Below, piece by piece: positions 25,891-33,517 of a stretch of 41,552 bases of DNA; position 1 is the first letter of the stretch; the number at the start of each line of letters is the position of its first letter. The notes beneath the pieces were generated by a model, which did no database searches, was not told the DNA's origin, and saw nothing but the letters and a program-made list of their open reading frames with translations. This stretch comes from Hyphomonadaceae bacterium. Its GTDB lineage: Bacteria; Pseudomonadota; Alphaproteobacteria; Caulobacterales; Hyphomonadaceae. The stretch lies in the NCBI GenBank assembly GCA_016714495.1, contig JADKDU010000020.1:1-41552 (forward strand), read 5' to 3'. A program made the translations under genes and the position numbers.

Positions 25891-28809
25891 TTACATCTGG
25901 ATGCGTGCGCCGATCTGATAGCGACGACCGTGGGTGTCGTAGGTGTTGCTCGTGCCGAAGCCGGAGCTCGTGTTGGTGAAGGGGAACAGCGGCGGATCCT
26001 TGTCAAATACGTTCAACACCGAACCGAACACTTCCCAATCGCCGAACGATTTCTTCACCGAGAGGTCGGTCCACCACTGACTTTCGGCCAGGTCGCCCTC
26101 ATAACGCCGCGGCGCGCCCGTCGAGGCGACAATCAGGCTGGGTTCGAAACGTCCCGGACCCACGAAGTGCGATGAAAGGCCAAGCGTCCAGTCGTCGAAG
26201 ACGTAGCTGGCCGTGATAAGGCCCTGCAGCTGGCCCACGGCCTGCGAGGAGTCGACTGTGATCGCCGGGATGCCCGGCGTAGCCGAGCTATCCTCGTAGA
26301 CGTAGGTCGCGAAGGTGCGCAGCGAGAACCGGCCGTCGATGCCGAAGACAGGGATGTCTTCAGAATAGGACAGTTCAACGTCGACACCGCGGTTCTCGAT
26401 TGTCGCCAAGTTCGAGTAAGGCGTCCTGATGCTCAGCAGGTTGCCGAGCGGGTCGTTGTTGTTGTCACGGGTGATGCGCGAGCAGTACGACGCATAGCTT
26501 GCGTATTGCGGTTGCGAGCTCGCGGTGCAGAGGTCCAGCGTTCTTTGAGTGGAGATGGTTGAGATGGCGCCATCGATCGCGATTTCGAAATAATCGATCG
26601 AAGCGGTGACCTGCGGGAAGAAGGACGGGTTCCACACTACGCCGATCGTGGTCGTATCTGCTTCTTCCGGATCCAGCTCAGGGTTGCCCGAGGTTACCGG
26701 AACGATCGAAACGGTCTGGCCGCCTTTCACCGGGTCAAGCACGGCGCCGAAGCCCGTCGATGCCGGGTTGAACAGTTCAACCAGGTTGGCCGCGCGGATG
26801 TCCTTCGAACGGGCGCCGCGGACGCGCAGGCCATCGAACGGCACCCAGACGAGACCGGCTTTCCAGGTCGTGACGCCACCCGAGGTCGAGTAATCGGTGT
26901 AGCGGGCGGCCAAGTTCGCTTCGAGCGAGTCGATGAAGGGCAGGTCGGAGAGCAGCGGGATCTGCGCTTCGCCGAAGCCTTCGAACAGTTCGAGGTCGCC
27001 CTTGATGGCCGGCGAGTTGATGTAGATGATACCGCCCGGGTTGCCGTTGAAGCCGTTACGCTTGGCGGCGAGGCCGAGCGAGTCCGTACTTTCGATCAGG
27101 GTCTCCTTGCGGTAGCCGCCGCCAACCGCGACATCGACCGGGCCAGCGGGCAGCTCGAACAGCTCGCCGGTAAGGGTCGCTTCCATCGCCTGCTGAGTAT
27201 TGAAGTTAAAATAATTGTTCTGCGGGTTGATGTATTTCTGCAATGCGCTGTTCGTCGGGATCGGCTCGCGGCCGAAGATGTTCCACGGAACGCAGTACGG
27301 TCCGGCTGAAGCTGCGCACGTGACGTTGCCGTTGACATCCCGAACCGCGGTGAGCGAGTTTGCCATCGCGATCGTGTCACTGAAGTCGCTCATCGTAAAC
27401 TGGCTGCGGGTTTCGCCATAAGTATAATAGATGTCGCCTGACCAGTTGTCGTCGAAGTCATAGGTCGCGCCGGTGACGATCCGGTTGGTGCGGCTCTCGA
27501 ACGTCTGTATGGTGTTGAAGGGGAAATATTTCTGGACGTTGATTGCGGTGATGTTGTTCGCCGCCATCTGCGTGCGCAGATTATCCGGGAGATAGGCGTA
27601 TGTGCTGGGGAGCGTGAAGCCCAGCGGGTTCGCCGTGACGAACGTGCCGGTACCTGCGCCAGCTTCCGCGCGGGACTTGGTCCGCGCATAGTTGGCTTCG
27701 ACGTATACGTTCAGCTGGTCGGTAAAGTCATAGTCGGCGCGGACGAACATCGAGTTACGGATGGTCGGCGTGGAGAGCAGGGCGCCGGGGCCTGGATTAT
27801 AGCCGTCGCCGCCATTGGCGAAGGTCGAGCCGGCGGAAGTGCCGGTGGTTTGCGTATTGCGGACGCCGAAGTCGTAGGCCTGTGTCGCCGTGCCGGCGTC
27901 GTTGAAGCTGGTGCCGAAGACCGGGCAATTCGTAAAGTTCCGCTGCGTCGTGCCCTGACGGCAGCCTGTGATGAGGCCATTGATCGGAAACAGCGGGAAG
28001 CGGGCGTTCTCGACAATGGTCAGCCCGGAGCCCAAGGTTTCACGGCCGATTGGGCGTTCCTGCCAGTCACGAGCCGCCTTGTAGCTGCGGGGGTCGTTCT
28101 GGATGCCTTCGTCGCGGTTGTATTCGACGCTGGCGAGAACGTGGCCGCGGCCGTCGTCAAATGCGCCGCCGAAATCCAGTTCGCCGCCATAACGGACGCC
28201 ATCGCGGCGCTGCGTCTGGCCGTAGGTCACTTCGGCTTTTATACCTTCGAAATCATGGTCGAGAATGAAGTTGACCACGCCGGCCACGGCGTCGGAACCG
28301 TAGGCAGCCGAGGCGCCGCCGGTGACCGTATCGACCTGCCGGATCAGACCCTGCGGGATGGCGTCGATGTTGACCGCGATGCTCTGGCCGGCGCTGAACG
28401 GAGCCGTCGTGACAAACCGTTTGCCGTCAACCAGCACCAGCGTACGGAAAGCGCCGATGCTGCGCAGGTTGAGCTGCGAGCCGATGGTGAGGCCCATGCC
28501 GCCCTTGGCCGACGAAACGGACGTCCTGAGAGATGGCAACTGGATCAGCGCGTCGGCGACGTTCGGCAGCTCGACCGCGTTGATCGCCTCGGTGGTGACG
28601 GCGGTGACCGGGGTCGGGGCGTCTGCGCCGCTGGCGACGCGCGAACCGGTGATGATGACTTTATCGTCGTCGTCGGCATCCTCGGCCGGACCGGGCTGGA
28701 TCGTCTCCGGCGCAGGCGTTGTTGCTTGTTGAGCAAACGCAACGCCGCTTCCGCCTGCCACGAGGCCAAGCGCAATCACGGACGCAGTGCGTCTAATGTA
28801 GGACTTCAT
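25891..28809 (-). CDS. large TonB-dependent receptor
   Basis: Intact outer-membrane receptor of 972 residues. The signal peptide is MKSYIRRTASVIALGLVAGG plus SGVAFAQQ. The TonB box-like VIITGSR is at about residue 50. The plug has PNVADALIQLPSLRTS, LNLRSIGAFRTLVLVDGKR and VDTVTGGASAAYGSDAVAGV, a pattern common in the long TBDTs of Caulobacterales and Sphingomonadales. The barrel ends in RRYQIGARIQM. A GGGGAGAAG ribosome binding site precedes the start. Upstream, in the same direction, is a DUF4198 gene with its own terminator, so the receptor probably has its own promoter near the dyad at 28992-29010. The substrate is unknown; the neighbours hint at a metal or metal complex. Confidence 0.93.
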   Translation of the reverse strand: MKSYIRRTASVIALGLVAGGSGVAFAQQATTPAPETIQPGPAEDADDDDKVIITGSRVASGADAPTPVTAVTTEAINAVELPNVADALIQLPSLRTSVSSAKGGMGLTIGSQLNLRSIGAFRTLVLVDGKRFVTTAPFSAGQSIAVNIDAIPQGLIRQVDTVTGGASAAYGSDAVAGVVNFILDHDFEGIKAEVTYGQTQRRDGVRYGGELDFGGAFDDGRGHVLASVEYNRDEGIQNDPRSYKAARDWQERPIGRETLGSGLTIVENARFPLFPINGLITGCRQGTTQRNFTNCPVFGTSFNDAGTATQAYDFGVRNTQTTGTSAGSTFANGGDGYNPGPGALLSTPTIRNSMFVRADYDFTDQLNVYVEANYARTKSRAEAGAGTGTFVTANPLGFTLPSTYAYLPDNLRTQMAANNITAINVQKYFPFNTIQTFESRTNRIVTGATYDFDDNWSGDIYYTYGETRSQFTMSDFSDTIAMANSLTAVRDVNGNVTCAASAGPYCVPWNIFGREPIPTNSALQKYINPQNNYFNFNTQQAMEATLTGELFELPAGPVDVAVGGGYRKETLIESTDSLGLAAKRNGFNGNPGGIIYINSPAIKGDLELFEGFGEAQIPLLSDLPFIDSLEANLAARYTDYSTSGGVTTWKAGLVWVPFDGLRVRGARSKDIRAANLVELFNPASTGFGAVLDPVKGGQTVSIVPVTSGNPELDPEEADTTTIGVVWNPSFFPQVTASIDYFEIAIDGAISTISTQRTLDLCTASSQPQYASYASYCSRITRDNNNDPLGNLLSIRTPYSNLATIENRGVDVELSYSEDIPVFGIDGRFSLRTFATYVYEDSSATPGIPAITVDSSQAVGQLQGLITASYVFDDWTLGLSSHFVGPGRFEPSLIVASTGAPRRYEGDLAESQWWTDLSVKKSFGDWEVFGSVLNVFDKDPPLFPFTNTSSGFGTSNTYDTHGRRYQIGARIQM

Positions 28810-28991
28810 TGGTTACTTCTCCCCTTGCCGGTGGTCTGAGCGCCAACGGCTTATTTTTTGCAAAGGAGCATTGTCGCGTATTTTTGTCTAGCGGTGTGCG
28901 TGCGGAAGATGGCCAGTGTCGTTCGGCTGCCACAGAAGAGCGGATTGTGGAGCGCGTGCGGCAGGTGCGCGCGAGCGCAGCACCTGCATTA

Positions 28992-29010
28992 GCAAATGCG
29001 TTGCATTTGC
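28992..29010. promoter_or_regulatory. 19-bp dyad, Fur-box-like, upstream of the large receptor
   Basis: GCAAATGCGTTGCATTTGC is a perfect 8-3-8 inverted repeat. It has the AATG-N5-CATT core and 19-bp size of Fur-family operators, and lies about 185 bases upstream of the receptor start. The DUF4198 terminator is immediately adjacent on the other side. The assignment to Fur (or a relative such as Zur) is inference from shape only. Confidence 0.5.
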
Positions 29011-29012
29011 AT

Positions 29013-29043
29013 ATGAAAAAATCGGCCCGCCTCTGGAGGCGGG
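29013..29043 (-). terminator. Rho-independent terminator of the DUF4198 gene
   Basis: A GC-rich stem (CCCGCCTC at 29026-29033 with GAGGCGGG at 29036-29043) with a very short loop. On the minus strand it is followed by CCGATTTTTT. It begins 17 bases past the DUF4198 stop and separates that gene from the receptor. Confidence 0.82.
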
Positions 29044-29059
29044 AGGTGAAACTCTGCCT

Positions 29060-29869
29060 CTAGGGTTGGACTTCGAGGGTGAGGGAAGTGGTGTAGCTGC
29101 GGATCGAAGTGGCGGCGCCGGCGGGCGCGTTGGCCGATAGGCGCGTCCAGATCAGGTAGACGCCCGGCTTGTCGAACTTGACCTTCACCCCACCGTCGGC
29201 TGCGGAGGTAAGGTGCTTGCGATAGGCGGGCTCTTCATAGGCGCCGCCTTCGCGCCAGATCTCCACCTGCTGGTTGGCGACCGGCTTGCCGTCGAGCGTG
29301 ATGCGGAACTCGAATCCGGTGTCGAGATAGACATCGTTGGGATGGGTGACTGGCTTGAACTGCAGCGAACCGATGTTGGCGTAGACGGCCTGGCGCGTGG
29401 GCGCGCCGCGCGTGATGTAGACGTCGGCGAGGGTGGCGGTCTGGCTCTGGCGCGTCTGCGCGCCAGCTGGAATCTCGCGGTCGGGCGCATAGGGCGTCCA
29501 CACGCCGTCGATCAGCACCTGGGGGCCGATGCCGCCGAGCCGTTCGCCGGTGGAGAGGCGATAGGTGCCCTGCGCCTTGGTGGCGGCTTCGAGGATCGTG
29601 ACCTGCGTGAACTCGTGCTGCGTGTCGAACTTCGCCGGCTTGCCATCCGGCCCGAGCACCGTCCACGCTTTGGACTTCAAGGCAACGCTCGGGTTGGGGA
29701 AGTCTTCGGTGAAGGAGGACTGCACCGTCACGATGTCGGCGTTGGCCGTCGTGAAGAAGTTGGGCTTCAGGTATGACGTGTCAGCCCCTGCGGGTGCATC
29801 GGCGGCCAGCACGCCGAGGACGAGCGCGGCGGTGGCGCATCCCCATTTTGCGGCCTGACGAATCGACAT
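29060..29869 (-). CDS. DUF4198-family periplasmic protein
   Basis: Intact 269-residue exported protein. It has a signal peptide (GCATAALVLGVLAADAPAGA) and the DUF4198 start DTSYLKPNFFTTANADIVTV with SFTEDFPNP. Further in are GVWTPYAPDREIPAGAQ and a C-terminal Ig-like strand set (GGVKVKFDKPGVYLIWTRLS). The family overlaps the NikK-type components of nickel/cobalt uptake and is often found beside TonB-dependent receptors. No histidine-rich metal site is obvious. An AAGGGGA ribosome binding site lies about nine bases before the ATG. It is divergent from a CbiX-like gene, with two 19-bp dyads between them. Confidence 0.8.
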   Translation of the reverse strand: MSIRQAAKWGCATAALVLGVLAADAPAGADTSYLKPNFFTTANADIVTVQSSFTEDFPNPSVALKSKAWTVLGPDGKPAKFDTQHEFTQVTILEAATKAQGTYRLSTGERLGGIGPQVLIDGVWTPYAPDREIPAGAQTRQSQTATLADVYITRGAPTRQAVYANIGSLQFKPVTHPNDVYLDTGFEFRITLDGKPVANQQVEIWREGGAYEEPAYRKHLTSAADGGVKVKFDKPGVYLIWTRLSANAPAGAATSIRSYTTSLTLEVQP

Positions 29870-29936
29870 CGGTGACGTCCCCTTGAGATCCGGCAGCGCA
29901 CACGGTGGGCCGACTGATCCAGCGCTGGTTAGCGTT

Positions 29937-29989
29937 CTTGCGAATAACTCGCAAGTGTATCAATGACGCACTTGCAATGCATTCGCAAC
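29937..29989. promoter_or_regulatory. twin 19-bp Fur-box-like dyads between DUF4198 and CbiX-like genes
   Basis: CTTGCGAATAACTCGCAAG (29937-29955) is a perfect 7-5-7 inverted repeat. CTTGCAATGCATTCGCAAC (29971-29989) is a near-perfect relative with the same CTTGCRA-N5-TCGCAA plan, 34 bases on. The sites lie 68-120 bases from both divergent start codons, so one regulator could control both genes. Layout and size fit a Fur-family or similar metal-responsive operator; this is inference. Confidence 0.6.
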
Positions 29990-30052
29990 AAGAGTAGCCG
30001 ACAGACCACGTTTCTGGACCGTCCGGGAGCAATGAGTGGGAGTTTCCTCCAG

Positions 30053-30336
30053 ATGTTGCTGACCCGCCGCGCCGCGCCTCGCTATTCGCACTCGCCGGAG
30101 CGGGTGTCATGTCCGTCGTTTCCTGCGCGGGTCTGGCCGAAAGCGCCCAGACGGAAAGCCACCCCGAAGATGTCGGCGTCCTGGTGATGGCGCATGGCGG
30201 CGCACCCCTGTGGAACAGCGAGGTCCAGGCCATGCTCGTGCCGCTCACCAAGGACTATCTGCTGGAACTCGCCTTCGGCATGGCGGAAGCTGCGAGCCTT
30301 CAGGATGGCGTCAGGAAACTGGAGGCGAGAGGCGCC
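30053..30336 (+). pseudogene. CbiX/SirB-like metal chelatase fragment
   Basis: N-terminal part of an exported CbiX-type protein. The likely start at 30053 (MLLTRRA) joins by a one-base shift to SLFALAGAGVMSVVSCAGLA, a signal peptide with a possible lipobox Cys. The chelatase-like domain then begins: VGVLVMAHGGAPLWNSEVQA, with the His-Gly of the CbiX active site. It continues through LAFGMAEAASLQDGVRKLEA to RGAK, where an IS6-type transposase takes over. The family inserts cobalt or related metals into tetrapyrroles. An exported version beside a receptor and DUF4198 could instead bind metal or a metallo-tetrapyrrole in the periplasm. The C-terminal half is lost. Confidence 0.68.
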
Positions 30337-30812
30337 AAGCGGCACCGCTTCCCGCCAACCGTCATTCAGCACGCGGTGTGGCTGTACTTCCGCTTCACAC
30401 TCAGCCTGCGTGATGTCGAGGAGATGATGACGCATCGCGGCGTCGATGTGAGCTACGAAACGATCCGCGCCTAGGCGGTGAAGTTCGGTCGAAGATCGCT
30501 GCCAATCTGCGCCGGCGCAAACTGCCGCCATCACCTCGCTGGCATCTTGATGAAATGGTCTCGACGATCGCGGGCGAGCGCGTGTGGATCTGGCGCGCAG
30601 TCGATGACGAAGGGGAGGTGATGGACATGATCGTGCAGAAGCGGCGCGACGCTGGAGCCGCACTTCGCTTCCTGCGTCGGTTATTGAAGAACCAGCATAT
30701 CGATCCGGAGGTCATCGTCACTGACGGCCTGCGCTCGTATGGAGCAGCGCTCGCCCGACTTGGTCTTAGCGATCGACATCGACCTGGCCGACTGCGCGAC
30801 AATAGCCGCTAT
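30337..30812 (+). pseudogene. IS6-family transposase remnant
   Basis: Starts at KRHRFPPTVIQHAVWLYFRF, lacking only the first few residues of an IS6 transposase. It continues with TLSLRDVEEMMTHRGVDVSY. A TAG at 30472 stands where Trp is expected (IRA-W-AVKFG), and a one-base loss follows. The rest is recognisable: PRWHLDEMVSTIAGERVWIW with its first Asp, RFLRRLLKNQHIDPEVIVTD with its second, and DRHRPGRLRDN. There the sequence switches to a TonB-dependent receptor, so the catalytic Glu region is missing. It is inactive by at least three lesions. Confidence 0.88.
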
Positions 30813-32022
30813 AATTTTGTCGGCGACGAAACGCTGGCGACGCCAGCGCTCACCAGCATGATCTCCGGCTATGGCTGGGATGGCCCATATCCGCTCGCGC
30901 CCAATGTCGATTTCCCGTTCGGCAGTCCCACGGGCCTTGAGGCGGTCCTTGCCAGCCAGCCAGAGATGTTCGTGTTCGACGCCGCATCGTCCGGGGCGAA
31001 CTCGGTAGAAGACGACTATCGTATCCAGGAAATAATCTGGTCCAGCTACGCAATGGCCTCGCTCGACCTGACGCCTGCCTTGCGCCTCACACTCGGCGCG
31101 CGCTGAGCGCACGACTGTTCGCGCCGCCGCCAATGCTTATGTAGCCTCAATGTCGGCAACGGGCTTTGAGCCGGGCGTCGATCCGTTCGCCAGGCTGTCC
31201 TTCGCGCAGAACGATATCCTGCCGGTATCCGGCGAACGCAGTTACACAAACGTCTCTCCCGCCGTGCTCGCCAAGTGAGACGATGGCGGCGAGTGGGTCT
31301 TCCGCGCTTCGCTTACGCACACATTCGCGCGCCCCGACTATGTCGATCTCGCGCCGATCTCAACGCTGTCCGTCTCCGCAAGGCCGGATCCATCGACCGG
31401 CCAGCCCGTGCTGAGCGCTACCAATGAGATCGGCAATCCCATGCTGCGTCCCATCGAAAGCCGAAACTGGGATGCATCGGTGCAATACCATCTTCCGGGT
31501 GATGTTGCCTGGGTGTCTCTGGCCGGTTTCCACAAATCGCTCGAAGGCCTGCTCTTCGAGACGGTGGAGCAGGGCGCGAACGCAACATTCGCGGGTGCCC
31601 GCTTTGACAGATACACAACCATCACAGTGGCGAATACCGGCAGCAGCCACGTCTCAGGGGTCGAGATCGCCGGACGCTACGATTTCCTAGCCGCACCCGC
31701 TCCGTTCGACGGGTTCGGCGTGCTCACCAATACTGCGTTCCGCGACTCGAGCATATCCACGCCAACGCTTCCTGGCGCTCGGCCGCTCGTGAACCAGGCG
31801 GATCTCATCTATACAGCTCAACTCTACTACGAAACCGAGAGATTCCAGGTGCGTCTCGCCTACGACTATCAAGGCCGGGCCGCTCGCAGCCACGATTGGT
31901 CCACGCCAACCGAAAACAATTTCCGCGAGCCGCTATCTCGCCTCGACCTGAAGATCATCTTCGACTTCGACGATAACTGGCGCGCAACGCTCTCCGGCAG
32001 GGTCCGATCCTCGCGATCTTGA
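30812..32022 (+). pseudogene. TonB-dependent receptor C-terminal remnant
   Basis: About 400 codons of a receptor barrel, joined in frame to the IS6 scrap at a GACAATAGCCGC stretch that could belong to either. Visible parts are ALTSMISGYGWDGPYPLAPN, then, after a frame change near 31100, FARLSFAQNDILPVSGERSY. A TGA interrupts at about 31276 (VLAK-stop-DDGGEWVFRAS), followed by THTFARPDYVDLAPIS and, near the end, LDLKIIFDFDDNWRATLSGR. The DYVDLAP barrel motif occurs in long Xanthomonas/Caulobacter-type receptors. Plug and signal peptide are absent. It does not look like the missing half of the receptor at 23450-25181, which belongs to a different subfamily. Confidence 0.8.
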
Positions 32023-32347
32023 TGGCGTAGATCGGTGTGCGCAGTCACCGCAGTTCTAGTCTCTGCTCAGGAATGAACACGAAGCGCTACCGCCGGCCAG
32101 TAGCCTCGCCTCGCTGGCTGCGGGAGCAGGTTATCGACTTCGCGCGCTATTGGACCTTGAGGCCCCGGGGCCGCCGCTGCTCGGTTGGCATACTCGATCG
32201 GGAACCACATGTAGCCGGTGCTGTCACGGGCGATGTGGCCCACTCCCGGAAAGGGCGTATTCCGTCTGGACGCGGGCAGTCGCTTGAGCGAAATCCTGCG
32301 CTTTGCGTAGAATCCAACGGTAATAATTATCCTGACAGGCCCGCCTA
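32023..32347. other. no confirmed gene; possible propeller-domain scrap on minus strand
   Basis: The minus strand contains HIARDSTGYMWFPIEYANRA near 32180-32240. It resembles the first blade of two-component regulator propeller sensors (I-x-x-D-x-x-G-x-x-W-F). The frame breaks on both sides and runs toward IS630 copy 2. I record it as a possible truncated sensor kinase N-terminus only. Confidence 0.25.
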
Positions 32348-33389
32348 GAGCATCGGGCGGTTAATCCGCAACATAGGCGTGTGCCCTGAAGAAGTTCCAG
32401 CACTCTTCGGACGTGAAGAGGGAGCATATGTCGCCGACGGCGCGCCAGAGGGCGTCGATGGTGCGTGCGGCTGCCTTGCGCAAGTGAGCCTTGAGCTTGG
32501 AGAACGCCATCTCGATGGGGTTGAGGTCGGGTGAGTATTTCGGAAGGAAGAGGAACCATGCGCCGCGGGCAGCGAGAGAGGCGGCGGCCCTGGGGCTTTG
32601 TGGACGTTGAGATTGTCGCAGATGACGACATCGCGCTTGTGCAAGAGGGGCGACAGCTGGGTTTCGATGTAAACGTCGAAGGCTTCGCCATCCATCGGAC
32701 CGTCGACCAGAAAGGGTGCGATGAGCCCGTCGCATTTCAGGCCGGCGATGAAGGTTTGCGTACTCCATCTGCCGAACGGCGCCTGCCCCTTGAGCCTTTC
32801 GCCGCGCGGGGAGCGTCCGCGCAGGCGGCACATGTTCGTCTTCACCGAGGTCTCGTCGATGAAGATGAGCCGCCCTGGCTCCGCGCGCATAGCCGGCTGG
32901 CGATGCTCCCGCCATTCCCGACGAGCCTGCTTAACGTCGCTGCGCTCTTGTTCCGACGCCAGCAGCGCTTTTATATGTATAGCCAGCTGCGCACAGGAAT
33001 TTGGAGATGGTCGAAGGATCAGCCTTCACGCCACACTTCGCTTCAAGAAGTGCGGCGAGCTCCGGCATGGTGATGTCCGGCGTCCGCTTCACATGTTCGA
33101 GGATGACGTCCCTATGCGGGCCGAGCTTGCCGCTACCCGGCGGCCGGCCCTGCTTCTTCGGTTCAATCGACCCGCTTTGCTTATACCAGGCGTAGACCCG
33201 AACGACCGTGGATGGCGCAACGGCGAACCTGTCTGCCGCTCCGCGCCGGGATTCTCCGGCCTCAACCTCGCGAACCAGCCGCTCCCGCAGGTCGGCCGAA
33301 CAAGCTTTGCCCATGATCCACCTCCAAGAACGGTGAATCACAGTTCGCCCCTAACCCAAATATCGATTCAGATTATCCGCCCGATGCTC
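32348..33389 (-). mobile_element. IS630-family insertion sequence, copy 2
   Basis: A 1042-bp copy of the element at 24126-25169, in the opposite orientation, with the same 13-bp ends and TA duplications at 32346-32347 and 33390-33391. By eye it differs from copy 1 by one substitution near the outer end of the transposase upstream region and three short indels (poly-A 4 versus 7, TG present versus absent, AAA versus AAAA). Confidence 0.93.
32361..33314 (-). pseudogene. IS630 transposase, copy 2, frameshifted
   Basis: Same protein as copy 1, broken at other places. The N-terminal domain is identical up to GYTYK, where the A-run has four bases (copy 1 has seven); six would keep the frame. Unlike copy 1, the stretch after VKTNM is intact (CRLRGRSPRGERLKGQAPFG), and the middle with the second Asp (VVICDNLNVHK) is in frame. 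One missing A after NVHK then shifts the frame for the C-terminal part containing the catalytic Glu. The two copies together show what a complete gene would look like. Confidence 0.85.
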
Positions 33390-33517
33390 TAGTACAGGCC
33401 CGCCTAGTGAAGTCACCCCCCCGATCACTTGGCTGTGAGTATCCAGCGAGCTTCTTGTATGGACGGCTGACGGTGTCATGCTGCTGATTGCAAAAAACCT
33501 TGTTAGGGGAGTAAACG

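Larger units (their letters stand above)
32335..33408. repeat. 15-bp tandem repeat split by IS630 copy 2
   Basis: ACAGGCCCGCCTA occurs at 32335-32347 and 33394-33406. If the IS630 copy and one TA are removed, the locus reads as two perfect consecutive copies of ACAGGCCCGCCTAGT. The element therefore landed in the TA of the first unit of a pre-existing tandem repeat. Confidence 0.7.

Noticed and set aside
27850..28839. 329-codon open frame on the plus strand
   Set aside because: Mirror of the N-terminal half of the large TonB-dependent receptor; no start signal or family features.
23450..32022. Idea that the two receptor halves (23450-25181 and 30812-32022) are one gene split by rearrangement
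   Set aside because: The plug type of the first and the barrel type of the second belong to different receptor subfamilies, and orientation would require an inversion for which the IS630 flanks give no evidence.
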